From positions 1 to 64,000 of the forward strand of contig LWTM01000072.1 of the NCBI GenBank assembly GCA_002101205.1: DNA of 64,000 nt, written 5' to 3'. The first letter of the stretch is position 1; each line of letters begins with the position of its first letter. Below the pieces are notes generated by a model, which made no database searches, was not told where the DNA came from, and saw nothing but the letters and a program-made list of their open reading frames with translations. A program made the translations under genes and the position numbers. Positions 1-8,656 of this stretch are shown piece by piece. Source of the stretch: Cycloclasticus sp. symbiont of Poecilosclerida sp. N. Its GTDB lineage: Bacteria; Pseudomonadota; Gammaproteobacteria; Methylococcales; Cycloclasticaceae.

Positions 1-291
1 TAAGCGGGGGATTTTACCCATCAAAGCGACAAAGACGTCATCCAGCGGAAACCGAGTTATCCGCCTAAATTCACACACGGTCTTTTCTTCTAATTCACTT
101 AATACCGTTGACCGCGGACGGCTCGGGCCACTTTTCTTATCGGTAATACGGCCTGTGTTTTTCCATTTTGCAACGGTTTTAACATTCAGGTTATATTTCT
201 TAACTAGGGCTTTTAGTGTCTGGTTAGACGCTTGTATTTCTTTTCTGATTCTTGGCGTGGTCGTGGCGTTAGCGTGTAATATACTTCCCAT
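1..291 (-). CDS. IS481-family transposase, N-terminal part, cut by window edge
   Basis: Reading the minus strand from an ATG at 291 gives 97 uninterrupted codons running off the left edge. The protein begins MGSILHANATTTPRIRKEIQ and continues with a helix-turn-helix stretch (LKALVKKYNLNVKTVAKWK) and the segment PRSTVLSELEEKTVCEFRR, then a PLDD motif. This is the DNA-binding N-terminus typical of IS481-family transposases, in which a C-terminal DDE integrase core follows. The core is outside the window, so intactness cannot be judged. A decayed IS481 C-terminal fragment lies at about 23930-24351. The 280 bases between this start and phaC presumably contain the element's end, but I could not define its inverted repeat. 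Confidence 0.8.
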   Translation of the reverse strand, partial: MGSILHANATTTPRIRKEIQASNQTLKALVKKYNLNVKTVAKWKNTGRITDKKSGPSRPRSTVLSELEEKTVCEFRRITRFPLDDVFVALMGKIPRL

Positions 292-521
292 AAGTCGACC
301 CCTTCTAGGTCATTATAACTGCGTCCAGAAGAGTCCGGCACTAAACAATGAGGCTTTAACGGCTGATAAAAGCAAAAATTGGCTAAAAAATACAGTTTCT
401 CTGGTGTGAATGGGCATTTTGAGCCGATTTTTACCCACTGTAAATCCCTTAAGCAACGCCGTATTATCTAGCTCAGTACTTATGTTGAGGTCTCAACCTA
501 GCTAATAAAATATAAACCGCC

Positions 522-527
522 TATAAT
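522..527 (+). promoter_or_regulatory. Candidate -10 box for phaC
   Basis: A perfect TATAAT lies 44 bases before the phaC ATG. No good -35 hexamer is visible at 16-18 bp upstream, so this is a plausible but unproven sigma-70 promoter. The spacing leaves a short leader with the ribosome-binding sequence ACTGAGGCAA before the ATG. Confidence 0.4.
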
Positions 528-570
528 GACGCGTTGCAATAAATAATTAACCTTACTGAGGCAAACTAAA

Positions 571-2292
571 ATGAACGATAAAACCCCACAAGAAATATTT
601 GAAAAAATGGCTTCCAAAGGCCAAGGCATGTTTAAAGATTTTTCAGCGTCAGAGTCAAAAGAAATGATGATGCAGTTTGGTAATTCTTGGAACACGATTA
701 TGACCCGTGCGATGGAAAGTCCAGAAGAATGGGTGAAAACAATGTCTGGTTTTTATCAGGACCAATTTAATCTTTGGTTGAATATGTTTAACCCTTCCGC
801 GCAAGGTAGCGTTCAGCCTGCACGTGGAGACAGACGTTTTTCAGCTGATGAGTGGGAAGAAAGCCCTGTTCATAACTATTTAAAGCAATCTTATTTATTG
901 TCTAGCCGTTGGTTAACAGGCATGGTCGAAGATTCAACGTTGGATGATAAAACGAAGAGAAAATGTGATTTTTATACGCGCCAATTTATCGATGCGTTAT
1001 CGCCCTCTAACTTTGCGCTGACAAACCCAGAGGTTTTAAAAGAAACCGTTGAAAGTAAAGGTCAAAACCTAGTCGCGGGTCTTGAAAACTTAATGCAGGA
1101 TATGGACAAAGGCCGCATCAGCATGACGGATGAATCTAAATTCACATTGGGCGAAAATTTAGCAACAACACCGGGTGCGGTTGTATTCGAAAACAAACTC
1201 ATTCAGTTGGTTCACTTTAAACCCATGACAAAGAAAGTTAACGAATGCCCTATTTTAATTATTCCGCCTTGTATTAATAAATATTATGTTTTGGACTTAT
1301 CTGAACACAACTCTTACGTAAGATACTGTTTAGAGCAAGGCAATGACGTGTATATCATTTCTTGGAGAAACCCTGATGAAACGCTTGGCGATGTCACTTG
1401 GGACGAATACATTTCAGAAGGTACCGTTCCAGCCATTGATGCGATTAAAGACATCTCAGGCGCTAAGAAAATTAACGGCGTTGCGTGGTGTATTGGTGGA
1501 ACAATGTTGGCAACAACCATTGCTGTGCTTGCAACTAAGCGCAAAAAACCCTTTGCAACAGCAACCTTCTTTACAACACTTCTAGATTTCTCTGACCCAG
1601 GTGAACTAGGCGTGTTTATTGATGAGTCTCAGGTTCAACAACACGAACATAAACTAAAAGAAGGCGGCGTGATGCCAGGTAAGCAGTTAGCATCTACTTT
1701 TGCCATGTTGCGTGCAAACGACCTTATTTGGAGCTACGTTGTTAACAACTATTTAAAAGGTAAAACACCGCCACCGTTCGATATTCTTTATTGGAATAGC
1801 GACTCTACAAATATGACGTCTGCTATGTACACGTGGTATTTACGTAATATGTACTTAGAAAATAAGTTGGCTGAGCCCAATGGTGTAGAACTATGTGGCG
1901 TTGGCGTTGATTTAGGTAAAATTGATTGCCCCGTGTATTTCTTATCTGCGATTGAAGATCATATTGCGCCTTGGAAAACGACGTTCTTTGGTACTGAATT
2001 AGTATCGGGTAGCGTGGAGTTCGTATTAACTGCGAGTGGTCATATTGCGGGTGTTATTAACCCTGCGAGCAAAAACAAACGTCACTTTTGGAAAGAAGGT
2101 GAATTAGGTAAAGGTTCTGATCATTGGTTAGAAACAGCGACGGAAATTCCAGGCAGCTGGTGGGGCCATTGGGACGATTGGTTAAAAGCTCAAGGGAATA
2201 AAACCATTGATGCACCTAAAGCTTTAGGCAATAAGAAATATGCTGAACTTGAGCCAGCGCCAGGTTCATTTGTATTGGCGAAAGCAAGTTAG
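571..2292 (+). CDS. phaC: Poly(3-hydroxyalkanoate) synthase, class I type
   Basis: This 573-residue protein is predicted to polymerise (R)-3-hydroxyacyl-CoA into polyhydroxyalkanoate on the surface of cytoplasmic granules. It has the N-terminal PhaC_N region followed by an alpha/beta-hydrolase core. The lipase-like box reads WCIGG with the nucleophile at Cys307. The expected Asp (EDHIAPW, about D463) and His (GHIAGV, about H491) complete the triad. Length fits class I synthases of roughly 560-600 residues; class III enzymes are far shorter and need PhaE. No phaB, phasin or phaR adjoins it, so it looks monocistronic, bounded by its own promoter and a strong terminator. Monomer supply could come from the thiolase at 5765 and a reductase elsewhere (inference). 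Confidence 0.93.
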   Translation: MNDKTPQEIFEKMASKGQGMFKDFSASESKEMMMQFGNSWNTIMTRAMESPEEWVKTMSGFYQDQFNLWLNMFNPSAQGSVQPARGDRRFSADEWEESPVHNYLKQSYLLSSRWLTGMVEDSTLDDKTKRKCDFYTRQFIDALSPSNFALTNPEVLKETVESKGQNLVAGLENLMQDMDKGRISMTDESKFTLGENLATTPGAVVFENKLIQLVHFKPMTKKVNECPILIIPPCINKYYVLDLSEHNSYVRYCLEQGNDVYIISWRNPDETLGDVTWDEYISEGTVPAIDAIKDISGAKKINGVAWCIGGTMLATTIAVLATKRKKPFATATFFTTLLDFSDPGELGVFIDESQVQQHEHKLKEGGVMPGKQLASTFAMLRANDLIWSYVVNNYLKGKTPPPFDILYWNSDSTNMTSAMYTWYLRNMYLENKLAEPNGVELCGVGVDLGKIDCPVYFLSAIEDHIAPWKTTFFGTELVSGSVEFVLTASGHIAGVINPASKNKRHFWKEGELGKGSDHWLETATEIPGSWWGHWDDWLKAQGNKTIDAPKALGNKKYAELEPAPGSFVLAKAS

Positions 2293-2307
2293 ACGGCACT
2301 TTACTAT

Positions 2308-2337
2308 GAAAAAAGCCTGCCTTGCAGGCTTTTTTTT
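2308..2337 (+). terminator. Rho-independent terminator after phaC
   Basis: A near-perfect hairpin AAAAAGCCTGC-CTT-GCAGGCTTTTT is followed by a run of T. It starts 16 bases after the phaC stop and is A/T-flanked on both sides, so it could work in either direction. Confidence 0.9.
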
Positions 2338-2364
2338 GCCTCGTGTAGACCGTAGAATACGAAT

Positions 2365-2562
2365 ATGAAATCCCCCTGTATACGCATGTGCACACTGAGT
2401 GAGTCGAACCTATGTTTGGCTTGTGGCCGTATGCTTAATGAAATAACCTCCTGGATATCGTATTCAGAAAAGCAACGTGAAGACATTATGAAAAAATGCA
2501 AAACAAGGCTGTCGACTCTCGATAATGAGCCGCCCTTCATGGCGCAGGCTAGAAAGAGGTAG
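2365..2562 (+). CDS. DUF1289 family small cysteine protein
   Basis: A 65-residue protein with the DUF1289 pattern: SPCIRMCTLS, then LCLACGRMLNEITSW, then a short helix ending near CKTRL. The four N-terminal cysteines (CxxxC then CxxC) look like a metal or Fe-S site; the family has no firmly established function that I know of. In many proteobacteria such genes are single small ORFs beside metabolic genes. Here it follows the phaC terminator on the same strand and is probably transcribed separately. The match to the family pattern and the length are good; any role would be speculation. Confidence 0.75.
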   Translation: MKSPCIRMCTLSESNLCLACGRMLNEITSWISYSEKQREDIMKKCKTRLSTLDNEPPFMAQARKR

Positions 2563-2696
2563 ACGGTTTTTTTTGTTTAATTCAATGCGGTATTTGAATA
2601 GTATGAGCTGCACTGTAAAGGAAGGTAAAGAGTTCCCACTGTGTCAGCTTTAAGGGTAAACTAAATGTGTCAATTCAAAAAAATAAGGGAAGTGTC

Positions 2697-3080
2697 ATGA
2701 ATGCCGAAAAAATCGTTTTTAGTTTTTTTATTGTTTTAGCACTGACCTTGAATTTTGGATTCTTTATGGGTGAGCTAGATGATCTTTCTCATCATAATAT
2801 TTATGAGCTATTCGCAACGATTGTTGTAAACCTTATTGCGGTTGGACTGAAGCTCGGAGATCGCACGCAAGTTGGTGCGGTATTATTATCTACGAGCTTA
2901 GTGGCTAATATGCAATTAATAGCGGCAGCGCTTGTTTGGGGCTATGTGACACAAATCCTAGGGACAGATTTAACGCCTGACAATACTTCGGTCATTGTCT
3001 CTCTATCTGGTGGGGCCTTAATTGCTAACGTTATCTCGGTCGTTATGCTGGTATCAGAAACTCTCATGTCACGCAGATAG
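2697..3080 (+). CDS. Small integral membrane protein paired with the downstream channel (DUF6394-like)
   Basis: A protein of 127 residues, mostly hydrophobic, with about four predicted membrane segments: residues near 5-22, 35-50, 60-85 and 100-122. I chose the ATG at 2697 because GGGAAG lies just upstream; an in-frame GTG at 2667 would add ten polar residues. It ends six bases before the RCK-domain channel gene, so the two are almost certainly co-transcribed. From memory the sequence resembles proteins annotated DUF6394 that sit beside TrkA-type channel genes; I cannot confirm this without a search. It may be an accessory subunit of the channel, but that is inference from the pairing alone. 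Confidence 0.7.
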   Translation: MNAEKIVFSFFIVLALTLNFGFFMGELDDLSHHNIYELFATIVVNLIAVGLKLGDRTQVGAVLLSTSLVANMQLIAAALVWGYVTQILGTDLTPDNTSVIVSLSGGALIANVISVVMLVSETLMSRR

Positions 3081-3086
3081 GATTTA

Positions 3087-4805
3087 ATGATGTCCGACTC
3101 ATCACTGGGCAGAGTATCGTTTATCGTTTTGCGCCACATGCGCGCACCGATTATTGCGCTTATTTGTGTGTATGCGATTGCAATGTTGGGCATGGTTCTT
3201 GTCCCTGGTATATCTGATGAAAATGGACAAACGATGTATATGTCGTTTTTTCATGCGTTCTACTTTTTAGCTTATACAGCTACCACGACGGGATTCGGCG
3301 AGTTACCTATAGAGTTTAGTAATGCACAAAGGATGTGGGCCATTGTTTGTTTGTATACCAGCGTTATTACGTGGTTGTATGCAGTCGGTAAAATCATTTC
3401 TTTGCTTAAAAACCCCCATTTACAGTCAGTGCTTGAAGAGGAAAGTTTTGTTCGGTCGGTGAGAAAAAAGTCTAATGACTATTATTTGGTGTGTGGGTTT
3501 GGTGACACAGGGAGTCTGTTACTTAGGGGGCTAACAGATGCTGGGCTTTCTGCAGTTGTGCTTGACTCAGATGCAGAAAGAATTAAGGCGCTAGATTTGC
3601 GCGACTACCAGACTAAAGTACTTGGTTTATGCGCTGATGCGACAATTCCAAGGCTTTTATTGGATGCAGGGGTAGAAGAGAAACGTTGTGTGGGTGTTTT
3701 AATACTCACGCACAGTGAAGAGGCGAATTTAAAAATAGCCGTTTCTGTGCGCTTATTGCGCCCGGATATAAAAATTATTTGTCGCTCAACATCGCCTGAG
3801 AACGAAGGTGAGATATTAGCCGTTGGTGGAGACGTTCATGTTGTTGACCCATTCAGAGTTTTTGCAAGCTACCTAAGCATGATGATTTATAACCCCACTA
3901 TTCAGACATTAAATGAATGGTTGTCGGGTGCCCCTGATGCAACATTAGAGCAGAATATTTGTCCGCTAAAAGGAGGTAAGTGGGTCCTGTGTGGCTATGG
4001 GTCGATGGGAAGTATTGTGTATCAACGACTAAAAGAGAAGGGTATCGATGTTACTGTGGTTGAAGAGCGCGTTGAAAATATTCAGGAGATAACGCATAAC
4101 GCCGTATTGGGTAGAATTAATTTAGAAACCTTAAAACGCGCAGGGCTCAAAGGGAGTGTCGGTTTGATTGTGGGAACGAATAGCGATACGTTTAACCTGA
4201 ATACGATTCATCTAGCTAATCAGGTGAACTCATCAGCTTTTAAGATAGTCCGGCAAAACCAGCATGCAAATGAAGTGTTGTTTAAAAAAGCCGGAGTTGA
4301 TTTTATTTTGCAACCCAGTTTAGTAATAGCGAGGATGGTGCTATTTATGTTGACAGCACCTTTGTTAAGACCGTTTTTTAGGCGGTTGCGTTTGTTGTAC
4401 GATAATGACCCAGCAAAACTGGCCGATATTATGACCCGTTTAGTAACGAATATTGGTGGGAGTAGGCCAACGGTTAAAACCTATCACGTTAATCAGAGTA
4501 TGCCGGCGGTTCTTAATTTTTTGGATGAAAAGACAGTGGTGACGCTGGGAGATATTTACCGAGACGTATCTGAGAGAGAGTCTTTTTTGCAAATGGTTCC
4601 GCTGGCTCATCAACGAGGAGAGGTGTTTAAAGAGATGCCTGAAAATGATTTACAGTTACGCCAAGGTGACGAGATACTCTTTTGCATTAAGCCTGGCCAA
4701 AAAAACTTATTTGACGCGAATATCAACAATATTCACACGTTAGGTTATTTACTAACAGGAAAAGAACCTATAAAAAGCAGTTTCTTTAGATGGGCTATGA
4801 GGTAA
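3087..4805 (+). CDS. Ion channel with two RCK (TrkA-N/TrkA-C) modules, atypical pore motif
   Basis: A 572-residue protein. Residues 1-110 hold two membrane helices flanking a pore loop, the layout of a bacterial 2TM potassium channel. The filter position reads TTTGFGELP (residues 66-74) where a standard K+ channel has TVGYGD. Two Rossmann-like RCK N-domains follow, starting near residue 132 (VCGFGDTGS) and near 299 (LCGYGSMGS), each with a later acidic residue expected for nucleotide binding, and a TrkA-C-like segment near 500-560 (LRQGDEILFC). It is probably a ligand-gated cation channel in the inner membrane that responds to nucleotide or ion binding. ATGATG allows a start at 3087 or 3090; AGGA precedes both. 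It is coupled to the small membrane gene upstream. Confidence 0.8.
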   Translation: MMSDSSLGRVSFIVLRHMRAPIIALICVYAIAMLGMVLVPGISDENGQTMYMSFFHAFYFLAYTATTTGFGELPIEFSNAQRMWAIVCLYTSVITWLYAVGKIISLLKNPHLQSVLEEESFVRSVRKKSNDYYLVCGFGDTGSLLLRGLTDAGLSAVVLDSDAERIKALDLRDYQTKVLGLCADATIPRLLLDAGVEEKRCVGVLILTHSEEANLKIAVSVRLLRPDIKIICRSTSPENEGEILAVGGDVHVVDPFRVFASYLSMMIYNPTIQTLNEWLSGAPDATLEQNICPLKGGKWVLCGYGSMGSIVYQRLKEKGIDVTVVEERVENIQEITHNAVLGRINLETLKRAGLKGSVGLIVGTNSDTFNLNTIHLANQVNSSAFKIVRQNQHANEVLFKKAGVDFILQPSLVIARMVLFMLTAPLLRPFFRRLRLLYDNDPAKLADIMTRLVTNIGGSRPTVKTYHVNQSMPAVLNFLDEKTVVTLGDIYRDVSERESFLQMVPLAHQRGEVFKEMPENDLQLRQGDEILFCIKPGQKNLFDANINNIHTLGYLLTGKEPIKSSFFRWAMR

Positions 4806-4839
4806 GGGGCGGGCAAGATAAGCGCGTTATGCGGAGACT

Positions 4840-5682
4840 TTATGTGCCTAACCAGCGCTCAATCATTCCAATGTCATGTTTGTTCATTAGCGCAGGCGCG
4901 TGGCCTGTATTTGGAATAATCACGCGCGTAGCCTTAGGTCCCGTTGTGGTCATTTTCTCAGAGATTTCATTGGATAATAAATCAGAGTTTTCACCTTGAA
5001 TAACTAAAACAGGTTGTTTGATAGTGCTCCAAACTGTCCATAAGTCTATGTCGTCTAATGGCTTATCAATGAAGTTTCTCGAAATATCGGGGTCATGATT
5101 AAGCGTTAGTTTGCCGTTATCTAATGTTCGTTGCCCAAAAGCCAACATGTTGTCCCACTGCTGATCCGTTAAATCACCAAAACCAGCGTAAACAGTGCGC
5201 ATGTACAACCCTAATTCCTCGGCGGTGTCGAAATGTGCTTGTTGTCCAACATATTCAGCGATGCGTATTAAAGCTTCTTTTTGGATATAAGGCCCCACAT
5301 CATTAATAATGAGTTTTCTAATGGGTGAGTTAGACATAGATGACAGCGCCATGCCTAATAGACCACCCATAGAACTACCTAACCAATCGACTTGTTCAAC
5401 ACCACTTGTCGCGATCGTCATCAAAGCATCTACGGTGTATTGGGTGTAGTTATAGGATGATTTATTGTTTAACCAGCTGCTTTCCCCGCGTCCGGGTAAG
5501 TCAAAACAAATAACGCGACGTTTTTTGGATAATTTCTCAGCTAACACGTCAAAATCGTGCTTATTACGCGTTAAACCGTGCGAACAAATTAGTACATTAG
5601 GGTTATTTGCCTCGCCCCAAGACGTATAAGCAATTTTATGTAATCCACCGATAGAGCAAGAGGTAAGGTATTGGGTTTTCAT
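4840..5682 (-). CDS. Alpha/beta hydrolase
   Basis: A 280-residue alpha/beta-hydrolase fold protein without a signal peptide, so probably cytoplasmic. The nucleophile elbow is GSSMGG with Ser104. Upstream are HG (SHGLTRN, about 35-41, oxyanion region) and DLPGRGES (about 61-68), and the catalytic His is in NTGHAP near residue 264. It is convergent with the channel gene, 34 bases away, and divergent from the thiolase gene at 5765. The substrate cannot be read from sequence; candidates include esters or acyl-CoA thioesters given the neighbouring PHA and thiolase genes, but that is guesswork. The family call is firm. Confidence 0.85.
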   Translation of the reverse strand: MKTQYLTSCSIGGLHKIAYTSWGEANNPNVLICSHGLTRNKHDFDVLAEKLSKKRRVICFDLPGRGESSWLNNKSSYNYTQYTVDALMTIATSGVEQVDWLGSSMGGLLGMALSSMSNSPIRKLIINDVGPYIQKEALIRIAEYVGQQAHFDTAEELGLYMRTVYAGFGDLTDQQWDNMLAFGQRTLDNGKLTLNHDPDISRNFIDKPLDDIDLWTVWSTIKQPVLVIQGENSDLLSNEISEKMTTTGPKATRVIIPNTGHAPALMNKHDIGMIERWLGT

Positions 5683-5715
5683 GATATTTCAGGTGATTTT
5701 TTGTTGCGATGCGTC

Positions 5716-5721
5716 TATAAT
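5716..5721 (+). promoter_or_regulatory. Candidate -10 box for the thiolase gene
   Basis: TATAAT lies 43 bases before the ATG at 5765, in the 82-base gap between divergent genes. The -35 region is not consensus. The ribosome-binding sequence GGAGAG precedes the ATG. Confidence 0.4.
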
Positions 5722-5764
5722 TACGCAGTTGTATTCAAGCATAACCTAATTAACGGAGAGACGC

Positions 5765-6952
5765 ATGAGTGAAGTAAGAGAAGTGGTAGCCCTAAGTGCT
5801 GTTAGAACAGCGATTGGCGATTTTGGTGGTAGTTTGAAATCTGTTGCGCCGAGCGCATTAGCAGCCATTACGCTAAAAGAAAGTGTTGCAAGAGCGGGCG
5901 TTAAGCCTGAAGAAGTAGGCATGGTTGTGATGGGTCATGTTATCCCATCAGAGGACCGTTACGCTTACACAGCACGTGTTGCACAAATTGAAGCAGGTAT
6001 TCCATGCGAAACTTCATGCATTGCAGTTAACCGCTTATGTGGCAGTGGTATGCAAGCGATTGTAAATGCTGCGCAAGGCATTATGGTCGGCGATCATGAC
6101 GTGGCTATTGCTGCTGGTGTTGAGTCTATGAGTAATGGTTTTTACGCATCAACGGGTATGCGCTGGGGTCAAAAAATGGGCGACGGCAAAATGTTGGACC
6201 TTATGGTAGCTGCGCTAACTGACCCTTTTGGCACAGGCCATATGGGTATGACGGCTGAAAACCTAGCGGATAAATACAGTGTGTCTCGTAAAGATCAAGA
6301 TGAATTCGCAGCAGAAAGCCACAAACGTGCAGCGAATGCACAAAAAGAAGGTCGTTTTGATTCACAAATCGTTCCTGTTGAAATGAAAACGCGCAAAGGC
6401 GTGACTGTGTTTGATAAAGACGAACACGTTCGTCCAGACATCTCTGCTGAAAAATTATCCGGTATGCGTCCAGCATTCAAAAAAGACGGCACAGTAACAG
6501 CGGGTAACGCATCCGGTATTAACGATGCATCTTCTGCAATGGTATTAATGGAAAAAAATGCAGCGCAAGCGCGCGGCTTAAAACCGATGGCTAAATTAGT
6601 TGCTTACACACACGCAGGTGTTGAGCCTGAAATCATGGGTATTGGCCCTGTTCCTGCTGTAAAGGAAATCTTGAAAAATACTGGTTTGACAATAGCTGAC
6701 ATTGATGTATGGGAAGTGAACGAGGCATTCGCAGCACAAGCATTAAGCGTATGTCGTGAGCTTAAACTTCCAATGGATAAAGTAAATGTTAACGGTAGTG
6801 CTATTTCTTTAGGTCACCCTATTGGCGCATCTGCAAACATCATCGTTGTTAAAGCACTTCACGAATTAGAACGTATACAAGGTAAATATGCATTGGCTAC
6901 TTTATGTATTGGTGGTGGGCAAGGTATTGCGACGCTATGGGAACGTATGTAA
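5765..6952 (+). CDS. Acetyl-CoA C-acetyltransferase (thiolase, PhaA/BktB/AtoB type)
   Basis: A 395-residue thiolase. The acyl-accepting cysteine is in NRLCGSGMQ (Cys92); the second half carries the conserved NVNGSAISLGHPIGA with His351 and CIGGGQG with Cys381. These residues define the thiolase active site. The enzyme either condenses two acetyl-CoA units (first step of PHA synthesis) or cleaves short 3-ketoacyl-CoA. It lies about 3.5 kb from phaC but in a separate transcription unit, so a PHA role is plausible rather than shown. A second, distinct thiolase is encoded at 54242. Length and motifs match the biosynthetic/AtoB group well. Confidence 0.92.
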   Translation: MSEVREVVALSAVRTAIGDFGGSLKSVAPSALAAITLKESVARAGVKPEEVGMVVMGHVIPSEDRYAYTARVAQIEAGIPCETSCIAVNRLCGSGMQAIVNAAQGIMVGDHDVAIAAGVESMSNGFYASTGMRWGQKMGDGKMLDLMVAALTDPFGTGHMGMTAENLADKYSVSRKDQDEFAAESHKRAANAQKEGRFDSQIVPVEMKTRKGVTVFDKDEHVRPDISAEKLSGMRPAFKKDGTVTAGNASGINDASSAMVLMEKNAAQARGLKPMAKLVAYTHAGVEPEIMGIGPVPAVKEILKNTGLTIADIDVWEVNEAFAAQALSVCRELKLPMDKVNVNGSAISLGHPIGASANIIVVKALHELERIQGKYALATLCIGGGQGIATLWERM

Positions 6953-6965
6953 ATATACGTTTCTT

Positions 6966-7146
6966 TATACGAGAGCGTTGCATAATTTGTTCAAGGGTCG
7001 CCAATTTAGTAAAATAACAACTATCTAATCATCAGCAACAAAAGCAAGCTGGTAAACAACGCTCATCCATTTGCTACGTCGTTGAGAGGACCTTTGGCCT
7101 GATTAAACTTCATCACGGATTAGACAAGGCAAATATCTTAGATTAG
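6966..7146 (+). mobile_element. Remnant of an IS5-like insertion sequence
   Basis: A short, decayed scrap directly after the thiolase gene. In one frame it ends SICYVVERTFGLIKLHH and then GLDKANILD before a TAG at 7144. This resembles the C-terminus of IS5-group transposases, which carry an ERxFGxxKRHHG-like motif. The left end GAGAGCGTTGCATAATT looks like an element terminus. Most of the transposase is missing, so the element is dead. A related end-like sequence recurs at 8535-8598. Confidence 0.55.
6977..7040 (+). repeat. 64-base repeat, copy A (flanks the barrel gene)
   Basis: By eye this matches 8535-8598 at about 50 of 64 positions without gaps. The best shared block is TAACAACTATCTAATCA. 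Both copies are in the same orientation on either side of the gene at 7362. It is probably the end of an insertion sequence present twice. Confidence 0.65.
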
Positions 7147-7361
7147 AAAGAAACAAGACCGGAGCGAAATTGATTGCCATGAATCATAATCCTAAAACTG
7201 GAATGAATATTCTTAAACAAATACAAAATTTGCAGGATTATTGCGCCTAATGAGTGGTAAAAGGGTAAAAAGTAGGAAAAAACAAGAAAATAAACACTAA
7301 AAGTGACAGTTAAAGGTGCTTTTTTTAAAATCAAAAAAACTGGGATTAAAGGTTAATAAAT

Positions 7362-8513
7362 ATGAATTATTTCAAGGTTGCAAATAGTATGATTAATTAT
7401 AATTTATCCATATACTTTGTAATATTTTTGATTGGTTTTTTGCCAATTCAATCCTATGCACAGTCGAATACACAGGTGGAAATTGGTGTGGGTGCTTTGT
7501 GGCTTGATTTGCCAGAATCTACGCCTTTTGTGGAAGTTAATGGTGCTGAGGAAGTACTTGGTTTTATTGATAATTATGATACGACTGACAAAGCAGCACC
7601 TTTATTGACTTTTTCGATTGATAACAACACTGACACCAGCCATATTAATTTTAGTGGTTTTTTTAGCCAGCTCAATACCCGTGATAGCAAAGAATATAGC
7701 GGAGATAGGGGCTCTTGGACTACGACTGCTGAAACGTGTGGTGTGCCGTTTGGGGATGGTATTCCTCAGTGTTTGAGTGATGCAATAAGTGCAAACCCTG
7801 ATAATTTTCGCCTATTAGGTTGGGTTGGTGCGATTGATGGCAGTGCATTGCGCGGAACACCTAATTTTGCTTGGGGCGACCCAATTCATATTACAACTAA
7901 GAGAAATATGAAGTTTTTCGGTATGGATTTAACCAGCAAAGCGCTTACCAGAAAACAAGGCATTAGTATTGGCCCTAGTTATCAAAGGTTAATACAAAAA
8001 ACAGATATCTATGCTTATGAGTCTAATCGTAAACCTGATGTTAATTATACGAGTTTAACAGAAAAACTAGACGCCTCTTACTATGGCGGCGCTATTAAAA
8101 TAGACAGTGATATTGAACTCAATCAATCTATCCGTTTTTCTGCCAAGGGTTCTTTAGGGTTTTATTATTTGGATAGTAAGTATCGTGGCACTCAGCTAAC
8201 ATATCTGTCAGCAAGTGCACTTGACCCAGATATTACTATTAACCCGGCTATCACTGTTAATCCTGATTTAAACATAAACGATGATAGATTTGCACTAACA
8301 GCTCAATTAAATATGCTCGTATCCTACGCCTATAGCGAAGATATTGATTTTAATATTAATGCTGGTATCAGGTATCTCAGCCATGTGCCTTATATTCGTT
8401 ATGTTGATAAAGGGGCTGTCCTAGAAGGTGGATCAACCCATAATCCAGCTTATATTGATTATAAGCATGCTTTAGGGTATCAGATTAGTTGGTCAGCGAA
8501 TTGGAGGTTTTAA
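7362..8513 (+). CDS. Outer-membrane beta-barrel protein, unknown function
   Basis: A protein of 383 residues with an N-terminal hydrophobic signal segment (about residues 13-34, ending QSYAQ) and no other long hydrophobic helix. The rest shows alternating polar/hydrophobic strands, and it ends in WSANWRF, a terminal Phe typical of outer-membrane barrels. A later ATG at residue 10 could be the true start. The pattern is loosely like Legionella-type pore-forming outer-membrane proteins, but I cannot assign a family with confidence. It stands alone between an IS remnant and a bidirectional terminator, with related 64-base repeats on both sides, which suggests it arrived or moved with mobile DNA. 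Its AT-rich leader fits that view. Confidence 0.6.
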   Translation: MNYFKVANSMINYNLSIYFVIFLIGFLPIQSYAQSNTQVEIGVGALWLDLPESTPFVEVNGAEEVLGFIDNYDTTDKAAPLLTFSIDNNTDTSHINFSGFFSQLNTRDSKEYSGDRGSWTTTAETCGVPFGDGIPQCLSDAISANPDNFRLLGWVGAIDGSALRGTPNFAWGDPIHITTKRNMKFFGMDLTSKALTRKQGISIGPSYQRLIQKTDIYAYESNRKPDVNYTSLTEKLDASYYGGAIKIDSDIELNQSIRFSAKGSLGFYYLDSKYRGTQLTYLSASALDPDITINPAITVNPDLNINDDRFALTAQLNMLVSYAYSEDIDFNINAGIRYLSHVPYIRYVDKGAVLEGGSTHNPAYIDYKHALGYQISWSANWRF

Positions 8514-8534
8514 ATAATCTTCTCCATAGGGATC

Positions 8535-8598
8535 TTTGCATAATTCGATCAAGAACTGTCAATCCAGTAAAGTAACAACTATCTAATCACCAACAGCA
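8535..8598 (+). repeat. 64-base repeat, copy B
   Basis: The second copy of the repeat at 6977-7040 (about 78% identical by eye), directly oriented. It starts 22 bases after the stop of the barrel gene and runs up to the terminator. Confidence 0.65.
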
Positions 8599-8602
8599 GA
8601 CA

Positions 8603-8633
8603 AAAAAAATGAGGACGCTTTGTCCTCATTTTT
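8603..8633. terminator. Bidirectional rho-independent terminator
   Basis: The stem AAAAATGAGGAC / GTCCTCATTTTT encloses the loop GCTTT, with A-rich and T-rich flanks. It lies between the convergent barrel gene (plus strand) and the autotransporter-like gene (minus strand) and can serve both. Confidence 0.88.
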
Positions 8634-8656
8634 CCTTGGGTTTTGTTATCTACTGA

